Positions 44,079 to 53,475 of a stretch of 64,000 bases of DNA are shown here, one piece after another (within the stretch, counting starts at the first letter, position 1; each line of letters opens with the position of its first letter). The DNA is taken from the NCBI GenBank assembly GCA_027494135.1, contig JAOSJK010000001.1:475378-539377 (forward strand), in the 5' to 3' direction. The notes under the pieces were generated by a model. It ran no database searches. It saw only the letters and a list, made by a program, of their open reading frames with translations, and was not told the origin of the DNA. This stretch comes from Acidimicrobiia bacterium. GTDB lineage: Bacteria; Actinomycetota; Acidimicrobiia; IMCC26256; PALSA-610. The translations under genes were made by a program, and so were the position numbers.

Positions 44079-45188
44079 ATGCCCAGAGCCGCCGTCTGTC
44101 CCGGAATCGATCAGCCCTTGGAAGTGGTCGACGTCGACCTGGACGCGCCGAAGGCGGGCGAGGTGCTGGTCCGCATGGGCGCCTCCGGCGTCTGCCACTC
44201 CGACCTCTCGGTGCAGAACGGAACGCTGCTGGCTCCTCTGCCGTCGGTCCTCGGCCACGAGGGCGCCGGCATCGTGGAGTCGGTTGGCGAGGGAGTCTCA
44301 TCGGTGAAGGAGGGCGACCACGTCGTGCTCTCGTTCGTACCGCAGTGCGGAGCGTGCTACTTCTGCGCGCACGACCAGCCTCAGCTCTGCGAGACCGGCT
44401 TCCTTCCGATGGCCACCGGTTCGCTGCTCGACCTGACCCCGAGGTTCTCGCGTGGCGGGAGCCCCCTCAATCAGATGTCGGCGCTCGGCACGTTCTCCGA
44501 GCAGCTCGTCACTCTCGAGATGAGCATGGTCAAGATCGACTCCGACATTCCGCTCTCCTCGGCGGCCCTGATCGGCTGCGGAGTCCTGACGGGCTTCGGT
44601 GCAGCGGTGAACACCGCCAGCATCCGCAGAGGTGACTCCGTGGCGGTGATCGGCTGTGGTGGCGTCGGACTCAACGTGATCCAGGGCGCCGTACACGCCG
44701 GCGCTGAGCGGATCATCGCTGTCGACATGTTCGATGCCAAGCTCGACATGGCCAGAGCGTTCGGTGCGACCGACGTGGTCAACCCCTCGAGTGGTGACGC
44801 GACAGACCAGGTGCGCGAGCTCACGGCGGGGCGCGGCGTCGACGTCGCGTTCGAGGTGATCGGACTCAAGTCGACGACGGAGCAGGCGTTCGCAATGGCC
44901 CGACGGGGTGGTCAGGCCGTTATCGTCGGGGTGCCGAAGATGGAGCAGATCCTGGAGATCCCCATCGCAATGGAGCTGCTGGTCAACGAGAAGCAGGTGC
45001 GTGGCTGCTGGTACGGCTCCTCCGACGTGCGCCGCGACATCCCACAGCTGATCTCGCTCTACCAGAGCGGTTCCCTGAAGCTCGACGAGCTGATCTCGCG
45101 ACGCATCGGGCTGGAAGAAGTGAACGAGGCCTTCCGGGCCATGGAGGCCGGGGAGGTCGCCCGCTCGGTCATCGAGTACGACCTGTAG
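44079..45188 (+). CDS. Zinc-dependent alcohol dehydrogenase (class III-like MDR)
   Basis: A 369-aa medium-chain dehydrogenase starting at ATG 44079. Catalytic-zinc ligands are Cys in ASGVCHSDLS, His-Glu in VLGHEGAGIVE and a Cys in ALIGCGVLTG. The structural zinc lobe is CGACYFCAHDQPQLC. The Rossmann motif is VIGCGGVGLNVIQGA with a downstream Asp (AVDMFDAKL), indicating NAD preference. It resembles the S-(hydroxymethyl)glutathione/mycothiol-type and Rv-type AdhD enzymes; the substrate is not decidable. It precedes an aldo/keto reductase and TetR gene on the same strand. Confidence 0.9.
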   Translation: MPRAAVCPGIDQPLEVVDVDLDAPKAGEVLVRMGASGVCHSDLSVQNGTLLAPLPSVLGHEGAGIVESVGEGVSSVKEGDHVVLSFVPQCGACYFCAHDQPQLCETGFLPMATGSLLDLTPRFSRGGSPLNQMSALGTFSEQLVTLEMSMVKIDSDIPLSSAALIGCGVLTGFGAAVNTASIRRGDSVAVIGCGGVGLNVIQGAVHAGAERIIAVDMFDAKLDMARAFGATDVVNPSSGDATDQVRELTAGRGVDVAFEVIGLKSTTEQAFAMARRGGQAVIVGVPKMEQILEIPIAMELLVNEKQVRGCWYGSSDVRRDIPQLISLYQSGSLKLDELISRRIGLEEVNEAFRAMEAGEVARSVIEYDL

Positions 45189-45272
45189 CCTCTTCGGAGG
45201 TCCGGTCGAGCACGGACTGTCAGGAACCGGGGGGCTCCTGCGACGAGGCTGCCCCCGCGCGCGGAGGTGCAG

Positions 45273-46281
45273 ATGCGCTACAGGAGATTCGGGCGGAGCG
45301 ACCTGGTCGTCTCCGGAAGTCGGTCTCGGGACGTGGTCGCTGGCAAGCGACTGGTGGGGCCCGACCGACGAACCGCAGTCGATGCTTCACGCGGCTCTCG
45401 ATGCCGGCATCACCTTCATCGACACAGCACCCGTGTACGGAACCGACGGCCTCGGCGAGTCGATGCTCGCCGACCTCCGCTCCGAGCGGGACAACCTCGT
45501 CCTGGCCACCAAGTGCGGCTACGACATCGCAGCGGAGCGCCGCTTCCCGGGGCAGTCCGAGCGCCCCCACGACTGGCGCCCGGAGTCGATCCGACAGCAG
45601 TGCGAGGAATCCCTACGCCGCCTCGGCACCGACCGCATCGACCTCTATCAGCTCCACAACCCTCGCATCGAGCCGATCCTCGCCGACGACCTCTGGGCCG
45701 AGCTCGTTGCACTCCGCTCGGCCGGCAAGGTCCGCGAGCTGGGAGTCGCGCTCGGCCCGGCTATCGGATGGGTCGAGGAGGGCAGCTCCGCGATCGACCA
45801 TCGTCCCATCGCGTCGCTGCAGACCGTCTTCAACATCCTGGAGCAGGAGCCGGGGCTCACCTTCGCGGCGCGACAACGCGTCGAGGCCGGTGAGGTGGGG
45901 TTGATCTCGCGCGTGCCTCATGCGTCCGATGCACTGACGGGCAAGGTCACGCCCGACACCGTCTTCGACCCGAAGGACCACAGAGCCCACCGCAACCGCG
46001 ACAACATGCTCGACAACTTCGAGAAGGCCGAGACGCTCGAGTTCCTCTGGCGGCCCGAGACCGGCCGGTCGATCTCCCAAGCCGCCATCGCAGGCATCCT
46101 CGCCAATCCCGCCTTCGTCTCCGCGCTGCCCACCGTCAATACCGTGGCCGACATCCACGAGTTCGCGGCCGCATCCGATCTCCCTCTCGGCGAGTCGGAG
46201 CGCCGAGAGCTCGAGGCGCTGTGGTCACGGAACTTCGACCACGCCGACCGCTACGAGATGCCGCTGAAGGCGAGCCGCTGA
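45273..46281 (+). CDS. Aldo/keto reductase, one frameshift
   Basis: NADPH-dependent oxidoreductase of the AKR family, about 336 residues. It starts at ATG 45273 with YRRFGRSDLVVS; after a break near 45315 the frame continues into the catalytic region: GITFIDTAPVYGTDGLGESML (catalytic Asp and Tyr), VLATKCGYD (Lys), and IDLYQLHNP (His). The C-terminal half has the ARQRVEAGEVGLISRVPHASDALTGK loop. The carbonyl substrate is unknown. It lies 84 bp after the alcohol dehydrogenase and 40 bp before the TetR gene. Confidence 0.85.
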
Positions 46282-46321
46282 CGAGAGGCGGTCCCGCGGC
46301 CAACTGTTACCCTCCGGGCGC

Positions 46322-46903
46322 ATGCGCCTGCCCGCCGACCAGCGACGCCGACAGCTCCTCGATGTCGCGCGCGACGTATTCGCCGAACGCGGATTCCACG
46401 CGACATCCATGGACGAGGTCGCGGTGGCGGCCGGCGTCACGAAGCCGGTCCTCTACCAGCACTTCCCATCGAAGCGCTCTCTCTACTCGGAGCTGCTCGA
46501 AGACGTGGGCGCGCAGCTCCTCGAGCAGCTCGGGCGCGCCACCGAGGGTGCAACAACCGGTCGCGAGCAGGTCGAGGAGGGCTTCGCCGCCTACTTCCGA
46601 TTCGTCGGCTCGAACCACTCGGCCTTCCGACTCCTCTTCGGCGCTTCCGTGCGCAACGACCCCGAGTTCGCGGTCATCGCCGAGCGGACCGTCCAGGCCG
46701 CGGCGGAGGTGATCTCCTCGCTGATAGCCGTCCCGGCCCCCACCGAGCAGCGCCGGGTGCTCGCGAACGCGCTCGTGGGAATGGCCGAGGCCACGAGCCG
46801 CAGAATGCTCGCCGACCCCGACGCCGAGAGCGACCCGTACGCGCTGGCGCGCTGGATCGCAGAGCTCGCCTGGTTCGGTCTCCGCGGCGTGCGCAGCGGC
46901 TAG
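46322..46903 (+). CDS. TetR-family transcriptional regulator
   Basis: A 193-aa regulator. The N-terminal helix-turn-helix reads [48 protein letters not shown], a textbook TetR motif; the C-terminal helical ligand domain has a TetR_C-like pattern ([17 protein letters not shown]). It follows the alcohol dehydrogenase and aldo/keto reductase and overlaps the convergent coaA end by 4 bp. It could control these genes, or recognise the TAGAAC-type operator at 49013; both are unproven. Confidence 0.88.
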   Translation: MRLPADQRRRQLLDVARDVFAERGFHATSMDEVAVAAGVTKPVLYQHFPSKRSLYSELLEDVGAQLLEQLGRATEGATTGREQVEEGFAAYFRFVGSNHSAFRLLFGASVRNDPEFAVIAERTVQAAAEVISSLIAVPAPTEQRRVLANALVGMAEATSRRMLADPDAESDPYALARWIAELAWFGLRGVRSG

Positions 46904-47943
46904 GCGACGGCTAGGCGCTTCGCGTCGGCTTCGATCGACAGGGCCCTCAGAGCCTCCGCAGCCTGACCCTTCTGACTGCGTGATCGGACCCCCTTCTCCA
47001 ACACGAGATTCGCCCGGCCCTGCGACGGAGCGATGTTCTCGCGGAGGTTCACAGCGTTGATGTCGTGCCAGATCGACTCTCCGAAAGTCCGAGCCTCTTC
47101 CTCGGAGAACGCCGTGAAGTAATGGAAGAACGATTCCTCGTTGCGGAAGGCCGTATCCCGCAGGGTCATGAACCTGTCCACGTACCACTGCCGGATGTCG
47201 CCCTCGTCGGCGTCGATGTAGATCGAGAAGTCGAAGAAGTCCGATACGACGACGGCGGGATCGCTACCGGGCCGCGGTGTCGGCGTCTGCAACACGTTGA
47301 GACCCTCGATGATCACGATGTCGGGTCGGGCTACCACGCTCTCCGCCCCCTCGACGATGTCGTACGTCAGGTGCGAGTACACGGGGGCACTCGCGCACTC
47401 GGCGCCCGACTTCACATCCGACAGGAAGCGGATCAGGCGCTTCACGTCGTACGACTCGGGGAACCCCTTGCGGTTCATGAGACCCCTGGCCTCGAGCGTG
47501 GCATTCGGGTGCAGGAACCCGTCCGTCGTCACAAGGTCTACACGGGGATGGCTCGGCCACCGCGAGAGAAGAGCCTGCAGGACTCTCGCGATCGTGCTCT
47601 TCCCCACGGCGACGCTCCCGGCGATTGCCACCACGTACGGGATCGGGGGAGCCAGTCCTCCCAGGAACGCCGCCGTCGACGCGTGCAGCTCGCGTGTCGC
47701 GGACACACGCAGGTTCAGCAGACGCGACAGCGGCAGGTAGACGTCGGCGACCTCGGCGAGATCGAGGCGCTCGTTGAGACCCTGCATCTCCGCGAGATCG
47801 CTGTCGTCGAGCGTCAGCGGCGTGGCGGCGCGCAGACGGCTCCACTCTTCGCGCGTGAACTCGAAGAACGCACCTGGATCACCCGCGTCACCGGCCCCGC
47901 CGCGGCCCATCCCGCCGGCCGTGCCGTCGCCTGCGTCGCGCAT
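46900..47943 (-). CDS. coaA: Pantothenate kinase (CoaA, bacterial type I)
   Basis: First enzyme of coenzyme A biosynthesis, phosphorylating pantothenate. ATG 47943 is chosen (GTG 47955 is an alternative); longer frames pass through palindrome B2 and are rejected. After a Gly-rich start come [12 protein letters not shown], the P-loop [62 protein letters not shown] and [11 protein letters not shown], all CoaA hallmarks. Length about 347 residues, slightly long because of the N-terminal Gly-rich segment. Intact. Activity is usually feedback-inhibited by CoA. Confidence 0.94.
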   Translation of the reverse strand: MRDAGDGTAGGMGRGGAGDAGDPGAFFEFTREEWSRLRAATPLTLDDSDLAEMQGLNERLDLAEVADVYLPLSRLLNLRVSATRELHASTAAFLGGLAPPIPYVVAIAGSVAVGKSTIARVLQALLSRWPSHPRVDLVTTDGFLHPNATLEARGLMNRKGFPESYDVKRLIRFLSDVKSGAECASAPVYSHLTYDIVEGAESVVARPDIVIIEGLNVLQTPTPRPGSDPAVVVSDFFDFSIYIDADEGDIRQWYVDRFMTLRDTAFRNEESFFHYFTAFSEEEARTFGESIWHDINAVNLRENIAPSQGRANLVLEKGVRSRSQKGQAAEALRALSIEADAKRLAVA

Positions 47944-47979
47944 CTCTCCGCTCACGTCGCCGCACGCTATCCCCCCACC

Positions 47980-48030
47980 CCCACGAGCGTCGATAGACCA
48001 CAAATATTGTGGTCTATCGACGCTCGTGGG
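47980..48030. repeat. Family B palindrome, copy B2
   Basis: Perfect 24-bp arms (47980-48003 and 48007-48030) around a 3-nt ATA loop. The inner part, CGTCGATAGACCACA and its complement, is identical to copy B1; the outer part adds CACGAG/CTCGTG. It lies just downstream of the SDR stop and upstream of coaA, both on the minus strand. It would form a very stable hairpin in the SDR transcript. Confidence 0.92.
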
Positions 48031-48040
48031 TCTTTGGGGG

Positions 48041-48796
48041 TCAGGTGGTGAGGCCGTCGTCGACGGTGAGGATCGCGCCGGTGATGTGTGTGGCGTCGTC
48101 TGACGCGAGGAAGGTGATGGCAGCGGCGACGTCCTCGGGTTGCGCGAAGGCCTCGTTCGGTGCGACGAGACGGGCGATGAGCGCGTCGTCACCGTCCTCG
48201 GGTGGTACGAAGCTTCCGATCAGCGGGGTCACCACACCACCTGGGCAGATCGCGTTCACCCGCACACCGCTCTTCGCGTACTCGAGCGCGAGGGCCCTCG
48301 TGAGCGAGACGACGCCGCCCTTCGAAGCGCAGTAGGCGGCTGCGTAGGGTGCGCCCTTGATCCCGGCGGTCGAAGCGACGTTGACGATCGCGCCTCCGCC
48401 TGCCGCAAGCAGGTGGGGAAGCGCCTCGCGGCTCATGAGGAAGGGGCCGGTCATGTTCACGGCGACGACCCTGCTCCAGTGGTCGAGCGTCTCCGCCGCA
48501 GTGTGACGGAACCCGCCGATCCCGGCGACGTTCGCCAGCACATGGAGGCCGCCGTACGCCTCGACCGTGGCGGTCACCGCGGCCTTCACAGACTCCTCGT
48601 CGGTCACGTCGGTCTCGACGCCGATCGCCTCGCCGGCGGCGGCGCCGATCGTCGCGACGGTCTCGTCAACGCCCTGCTTGTTCACGTCGAGGCACGCGAC
48701 GCGAGCGCCGCCGGCGGCGAACCGCACGGCCGTGGCCCTGCCGATGCCCGAGCCCGCGCCCGTCACGATCACCGTCTTCGAGTCGAAGGCACCCAT
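48041..48796 (-). CDS. SDR-family NAD(P)-dependent oxidoreductase
   Basis: A 251-aa classical short-chain dehydrogenase starting at ATG 48796: cofactor motif [10 protein letters not shown], Asp after the second strand (ACLDVNKQ) favouring NAD(H), NVAGIGG, catalytic Ser in [10 protein letters not shown], and YCASKGG with the Tyr-x3-Lys pair. The C-terminal [14 protein letters not shown] is typical of 3-oxoacyl-ACP-reductase-like members. It is divergent from the FAD oxidoreductase cluster and could share the regulatory region 48797-49103. Confidence 0.9.
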   Translation of the reverse strand: MGAFDSKTVIVTGAGSGIGRATAVRFAAGGARVACLDVNKQGVDETVATIGAAAGEAIGVETDVTDEESVKAAVTATVEAYGGLHVLANVAGIGGFRHTAAETLDHWSRVVAVNMTGPFLMSREALPHLLAAGGGAIVNVASTAGIKGAPYAAAYCASKGGVVSLTRALALEYAKSGVRVNAICPGGVVTPLIGSFVPPEDGDDALIARLVAPNEAFAQPEDVAAAITFLASDDATHITGAILTVDDGLTT

Positions 48797-49103
48797 GGCC
48801 GTCCCCTGCGCTGCTCACAGAACACGGTCGGCGCCGATGCGGCCGAACAAGAACGCGTTCCTATTTCTCGGCGACGTTATCCCCGGAGCGCCGGCCGGGC
48901 AACGCCGGCCGGCGCAGTACTGCGCTTCGAGAGAGCCCCCTCCGCCAGAGCAGAGGAGCGCTATCGGGCCTGTTGCCCCCGGTCGAACTCGGTCGTACAA
49001 TACGGACGGTTTTAGAACCTGTTCTATTTTCGTTCCATTCCATATTCACCGTCCATCTCGAGTCTCGGCACGGTCCACGGGCCGGGTTGCGGAGGAGGAG
49101 CCC
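48797..49103. promoter_or_regulatory. SDR / FAD-cluster divergent control region with TAGAAC operator
   Basis: A promoter reading right is visible: TTGCCC (48973-48978), 17 bp, TACAAT (48996-49001). Just beyond the expected start lies a perfect 14-bp palindrome TAGAAC-CT-GTTCTA (49013-49026). This fits TnnAACnnGTTnnA, the operator form of mycobacterial KstR and several other actinobacterial TetR repressors of lipid or steroid catabolism. Its position fits repression by blocking elongation or open-complex formation. GGAGGAGGAG precedes the ATG at 49104. No gene is seen in the rest of this stretch. Confidence 0.7.
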
Positions 49104-50900
49104 ATGGCAGTCGCATCCACTGAGACCCGATCACCGAGGCCGGCGGTCGACGCCGCCACGGGCGAGCGCCTCGCCCGGCGATCGGAGCAGCGATACGACT
49201 TCGTCGTCGTGGGCGGGGGCCCCAACGGGCTCGGCATCGCCGCGTACCTGTCGAAGTGGGGATTCAGCGTCTGCATGCTCGAGGCGCGTCCGGAGATCGG
49301 TGGCGGGGCCGAGAACACCGAGCCGATACCCGGTTACTCGATCGACCCCCACGCCTCCTACTTCTACGGGGCTCCCGCGCCGGCGATCGGCCAGCTCGAC
49401 CTCGCCCGCTACGGCCTCCGCTGGTCGTTCATCAAGAACTTCGGCGGCTGCATCACGCGCGACGGACGCCCCTTCTTCGGCGGCAACTTCTTCCACGACG
49501 AGGTCGGCCGCGACCCGGAGACCTACGTCCGCATGCTCGGCGTCGATCGCGACACGGCGAAGATGTATCTGGAGTTCATGGAGGCTCTCCGCCCCGCTGC
49601 GATCGACTTCTTCCGCAGCATCTACTGGACCCCGCCATACGACGAGAAGTGGGGCGTACCGAAGAACGAGCTCCCCGTGGCACGGAGTGCTCTCGGAGGC
49701 CCTCCCGCTCTGGGACGAGTCGCTCATCGACATGTCGTTCATGGAGATGATGGAGGGCCTCGGCCTGCCTGATCCGGTGAAGGCCGGGATGCTGGTCGGT
49801 GCATGGGGTAACGGACCGCACCCCTACTGGAAGGGGATGGCGCTCCCGGGCTTCGCTTGTACGCAGCTCATGATGTACATGGCAGCCACCCCCGTCGGGG
49901 AATGCACTCGCTGGCCCACTCGCTCGCCAGGTGTGCGCTCGCCAACGGGGCGCGGATCGTCGTCAACAGCCCGGTGTCGGAGGTCATCATCGTCGACGGC
50001 GAGGCCAAGGGGGTCCGCGTCAGCGGTGACTCCCTACTCGACGACAAGACGATCTGGGCCGACCGCGGCGTGATCCTCAACACGCACGTCAAGCAGATCC
50101 CCGACCTCATCAGCCGCGACCACGTCAACACCACCTTCGTGCAGCGGATCGAGGATCTGAGCCTGAAGGGCGGGAGCCTCTTCGTCACGAACCTCATCGT
50201 CAAGGAGCTCCCCGTATACAAGGACGCTCCCGAGGAGTTCAGCCCCGACGACTACCCCGTGGGGATGTCGCTCCACTGCGACACCGACAACGTGATGGAG
50301 CTGATGCGCACCATCCACTCCTTCAGGATGCATCCCGAGCATCCCGACGAGTACGCAGGCATCTGGTACATCGTGCACGATCAACACGACCCCACTCGCG
50401 GGCGCGCGAAGAAGGCCGGCGCCGAGGGTCACGTGATCACCGTCAACCTCCAGGTCCCGGCTCCCGAGTACCACCGCGACGGACCCGACGCGGTGAACAA
50501 GGTCAAGGACGAGATCGTCGACAACATCAAGACCGTGCTGCGGCAGTACGCGCCCAATATGACCGACGACAAGTACATCGCCACACCCACGAACACGCCG
50601 TACGACTCGGAGTTCCGGAACATGGCGTTCGTCGGAGGCAACTGGGAGGGTGCACGCTCCTCACAGGACGAGTGGTGGTCGAACAAGCCGCTCCCCGAGA
50701 TGGCGCGCTACCGGACACCGATCGCCGGCCTCTACCACTGCCACCAGACCGCATACCCCGGAGGTCTCTGCCTCATCGCGGTCCCCTACAACCTCATGCA
50801 CATCCTGATCGAGGACTACCCCGAGATGAAGAAGTCGACGCCCGACTGGTGGTACCCGTCACCGTGGCACATCACCGACGAAGAGGGGGGCACGAAGTGA
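49104..50900 (+). CDS. Phytoene-desaturase-like FAD oxidoreductase 1, two frameshifts
   Basis: About 599-residue NAD(P)/FAD-dependent oxidoreductase (amine-oxidase/CrtI superfamily). The dinucleotide-binding motif FVVVGGGPNGLGIAAYL and following EARPEIGGGAENTE are near the N-terminus; the C-terminal FAD-contacting segment is GLYHCHQTAYPGGLCLIA. Breaks occur near 49690 and 49905; one added G at the second restores GMHSLAHSLARCALANGARIVVNSPVSEV, the product-side FAD segment. No Tat or signal peptide. First of three tandem paralogues; it overlaps the second by 4 bp. The family covers carotenoid desaturases, isomerases and related hydride-transfer enzymes; the substrate is unknown but probably a hydrophobic polyene or lipid. 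Confidence 0.82.
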
Positions 50901-52598
50901 GCGAGGCAGCTTTCCGGCGTCACCGGCCGAGCCCTTCCGCAGGGCTCGAGCTGCCGCCCGAGTTCCCCGAGGAGTCCGAGACCGATGTCGTGGTCATCGG
51001 CGCGGGTCCGAACGGCCTCATCGCCGCCGCGTATCTCACCGCAGCGGGGCTCGACGTGACGCTCCTCGAACGTCGCTACGAGATCGGTGGCGGTCTCGCC
51101 ACCGAGGAGATCCTCTTCCCGCACCACTATGCGAACACGCACGCGTCGTATCACTACATGGTCGACTACATGCCCCCGATCGACGACTTCGATCTCACAG
51201 GTCACGGCCTGCGGTATCACAAGCCGTTCGGGCAGACCGGCGCCGTCATGGGCTCCGACTACGTCTACCTCTGCCGCGCGTTCGAGGACACACGCGACTC
51301 CCTCGCCCGCTTCGGGCTCGACCAGGCCGACGTGTACGGCGCGATGGGCTCACGGTTCCGCACGATCGTCGAGAGGATCCTCGGGCCTGCGACGTACTTG
51401 CCGCCCGACGCTCCGGTCGACCTCACGGAGGCGCTGCAGCGTGACGACGTCGGTCGCGACATGCTCGACCTCTCCGAGCAGAGTGCCTTGGAGATCCTCG
51501 ACCGGTACGAGCTGCGCGACTCCGTCAAGGCGACCTTCCTCTACATGGCATGTCAGTGGGGGCTCTCGCCGGCGGAGAGCGGCATGGGGTTCATGGTCCC
51601 GCTGCTGATCGACCGCGGCATGCAGAAGGCGTTCGTCCACGGCGGCTCGCACAGGCTGGCGTCGGCGTTCGCCCGCGTGATCCTGCGGCAGGGCGGCATC
51701 ATCCTCGACAACGCCGAGGTGGTCCAGATACTCACCGACGGTGAGCGCGCCTCGGGAGTCATGCTCGAGGACGGCCGCAAGATCCACGCACGCAAGGCCG
51801 TGTTGTCGAGCCTCGACCCGCAGACCACGTTCCTTCACCTGCTCCCGGCCGAAGCCGCGCCCGAAGGCCTGCGCGAGTCCGCGCGCGGCTGGAACTGGGA
51901 CAAGTGGTCGTTGCTCTCCGTCTTCTTCGCGACGAAGGGCAAGCCGACGTGGCGTGACAACCGCGACAACTCGATGATCGGCATGCCGGACCCGTTCGCG
52001 ACGATCCTCGGCTTCGAGGGCTCCGACGACGTCGTGAGGTTCCTCGACGGTGTCGAGCGCGGTGAGCTGCCCAAGATCGCGGGTCACTTCACGTGCGAGA
52101 GCGCCTTCGACCCGGCGTTGAGCCAGAAGGAGGGCGAGCACGTCTCCTTCTTCCAGATGCCCGCCCCCTACGACTTTCCTTGGGAGGAGCGTCGCGACGA
52201 CCTCGTCCGCCAGGTGACCGACCTGCTCGACACGCACTTCGGAGGGATTCCGCGACTCGGTCATGCAGGTGGTCGTGGAGTCGCCGAAGTCCATCGAGCA
52301 GCGGATGCCGAACATGGTCCGTGGCTCGATCAAGCACGGCGACTACAACCCGATCCAGATGGGCAACAACCGCCCCAACGCCGACTGCTCGTCGAGTCGC
52401 ACGCCGGTCGAGGGCCTGTACCTGTGCGGCGCCTCGATGTTCCCCGGAGGGATGGTCATCGGTGGGCCCGGCTACATCGCCGCACAGATCGTCTGCGCCG
52501 ACAGCGAGACGAAGTTCCCGTTCGCCTACCCCGACCGCGTACTCCGGTACCTCGACACGTACTTCCCCGACGGCAAGGACGACGTCCTGCGCGGCTGA
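50897..52598 (+). CDS. Phytoene-desaturase-like FAD oxidoreductase 2, one frameshift
   Basis: About 567-residue paralogue starting at GTG 50897 (overlapping the previous stop). N-terminal VVVIGAGPNGLIAAAYLTAAGLDVTLLERRYEIGGGLATEE, central VHGGSHRLASAFARVILRQGG and C-terminal GLYLCGASMFPGGMVIGGPGYIAAQ are the expected FAD-binding segments. The frame breaks near 52250 (DTHFGGIPR then DSVMQVVVESPKSIEQRM). It is of the same family as the flanking genes but clearly diverged, so the three are not recent duplicates. Function inferred only to superfamily level. Confidence 0.84.
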
Positions 52599-52685
52599 CC
52601 GCCTCCGAGATGCATCGAGGTGCCGCAGACGGTGGTTGCCACCCCGTGACCGGCGGTTGTAGAAAGACACGCGAATCGTGACGAA

Positions 52686-52707
52686 GGGCCGCGCCCGGGC
52701 GCGGCCC
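52686..52707. promoter_or_regulatory. 22-bp perfect GC palindrome in the leader of the third FAD gene
   Basis: The arms GGGCCGCGCC (52686-52695) and GGCGCGGCCC (52698-52707) are separated by CG, 4 bp before the GAGGAGAG ribosome binding site of the gene at 52722. There is no U-run. It could attenuate transcription between the second and third FAD genes or set their stoichiometry. Confidence 0.6.
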
Positions 52708-52721
52708 AACGAGGAGAGCGG

Positions 52722-53475
52722 ATGAGTTCGGCCGCCCCAGACCACACAGCACAGACCCGTCGCGGCCGAGCGCGGTCCGAGCGGCCCGGCCCGCAGGGCC
52801 AGGAGCGGGAAGCCTTCGACGTCATCGTGGTCGGCGCCGGTCCCGGCGGGCTCGCCTGCTCGGCCCGCCTGGCGCACCGTGGTCTCCGTGCAGACGATCG
52901 ACATCGCCGACGGCGTGGTCCGCGGCATCACCACGAGGAAGGGCAGCTTCACTGCCCGTGCCGTGATCAGCAACGTCGGGATTCAACCGACCGTCCAGAA
53001 GCTCGCCGGCGCCGAACACTTCCCGGCGGAGTACGTGAAGTACGTCCGAGACCTCGAGCCCGGATGGGGCTGTGCGAGCATCCGCTACTACCTGTCGCGC
53101 AAGGTGCTCGACGCCCCGATGGCCATGATCTACGCCGACGACACCTGGTACACCACCGAGCGCTACGACCGATTACGCCGCGGCGAATGGGATGACGACG
53201 TGACCATCTTCCTCACGGTGCCGGGCAATCTCGACCCGTCGATGGCGCCACCCGGCAAGCAGTGCATCGTCGCCGGGTCGATCTGCTCGCCCGATCCCCT
53301 AGCTGCCGAGATAGAGGAGATCTACCGTCGGATGGACGCCACGATGACCAAGATCTTCCCCGAGGCCATGGCTGCCGTCGAGCGCCGCGTCACCGAGGGC
53401 ATGGGGACCAACCAGGCCGGCGGCTCCGGAATGCGGGTCGCAGCGATGGTGCACGAGCACCTGACGCACGCGTGA
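52722..53475 (+). pseudogene. Phytoene-desaturase-like FAD oxidoreductase 3, internally deleted
   Basis: The first 50 or so codons (ATG 52722) encode the dinucleotide-binding start DVIVVGAGPGGLACSARLAHRG. Immediately afterwards, near 52880, the sequence jumps into what in paralogues is the second half (VSVQTIDIADGVVRGITTRKGSFTARAVISNVG) in another frame and continues normally to the C-terminus (MGTNQAGGSGMRVAAMVHEHL). About 200-250 residues are missing compared with the neighbouring paralogues. Either the gene is a real deletion derivative or the assembly collapsed here. The stop overlaps the next gene start (TGATG). Confidence 0.65.

Noticed and set aside
46900-48192. N-terminally extended pantothenate kinase reading through palindrome B2
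   Set aside because: The extension encodes Pro/Ser-rich shadow sequence and the palindrome; CoaA similarity begins after 47943.
52686-52707. Intrinsic terminator separating the second and third FAD genes
   Set aside because: The palindrome has no U-run and sits 4 bp before a good ribosome binding site, so it is listed as a leader structure instead.
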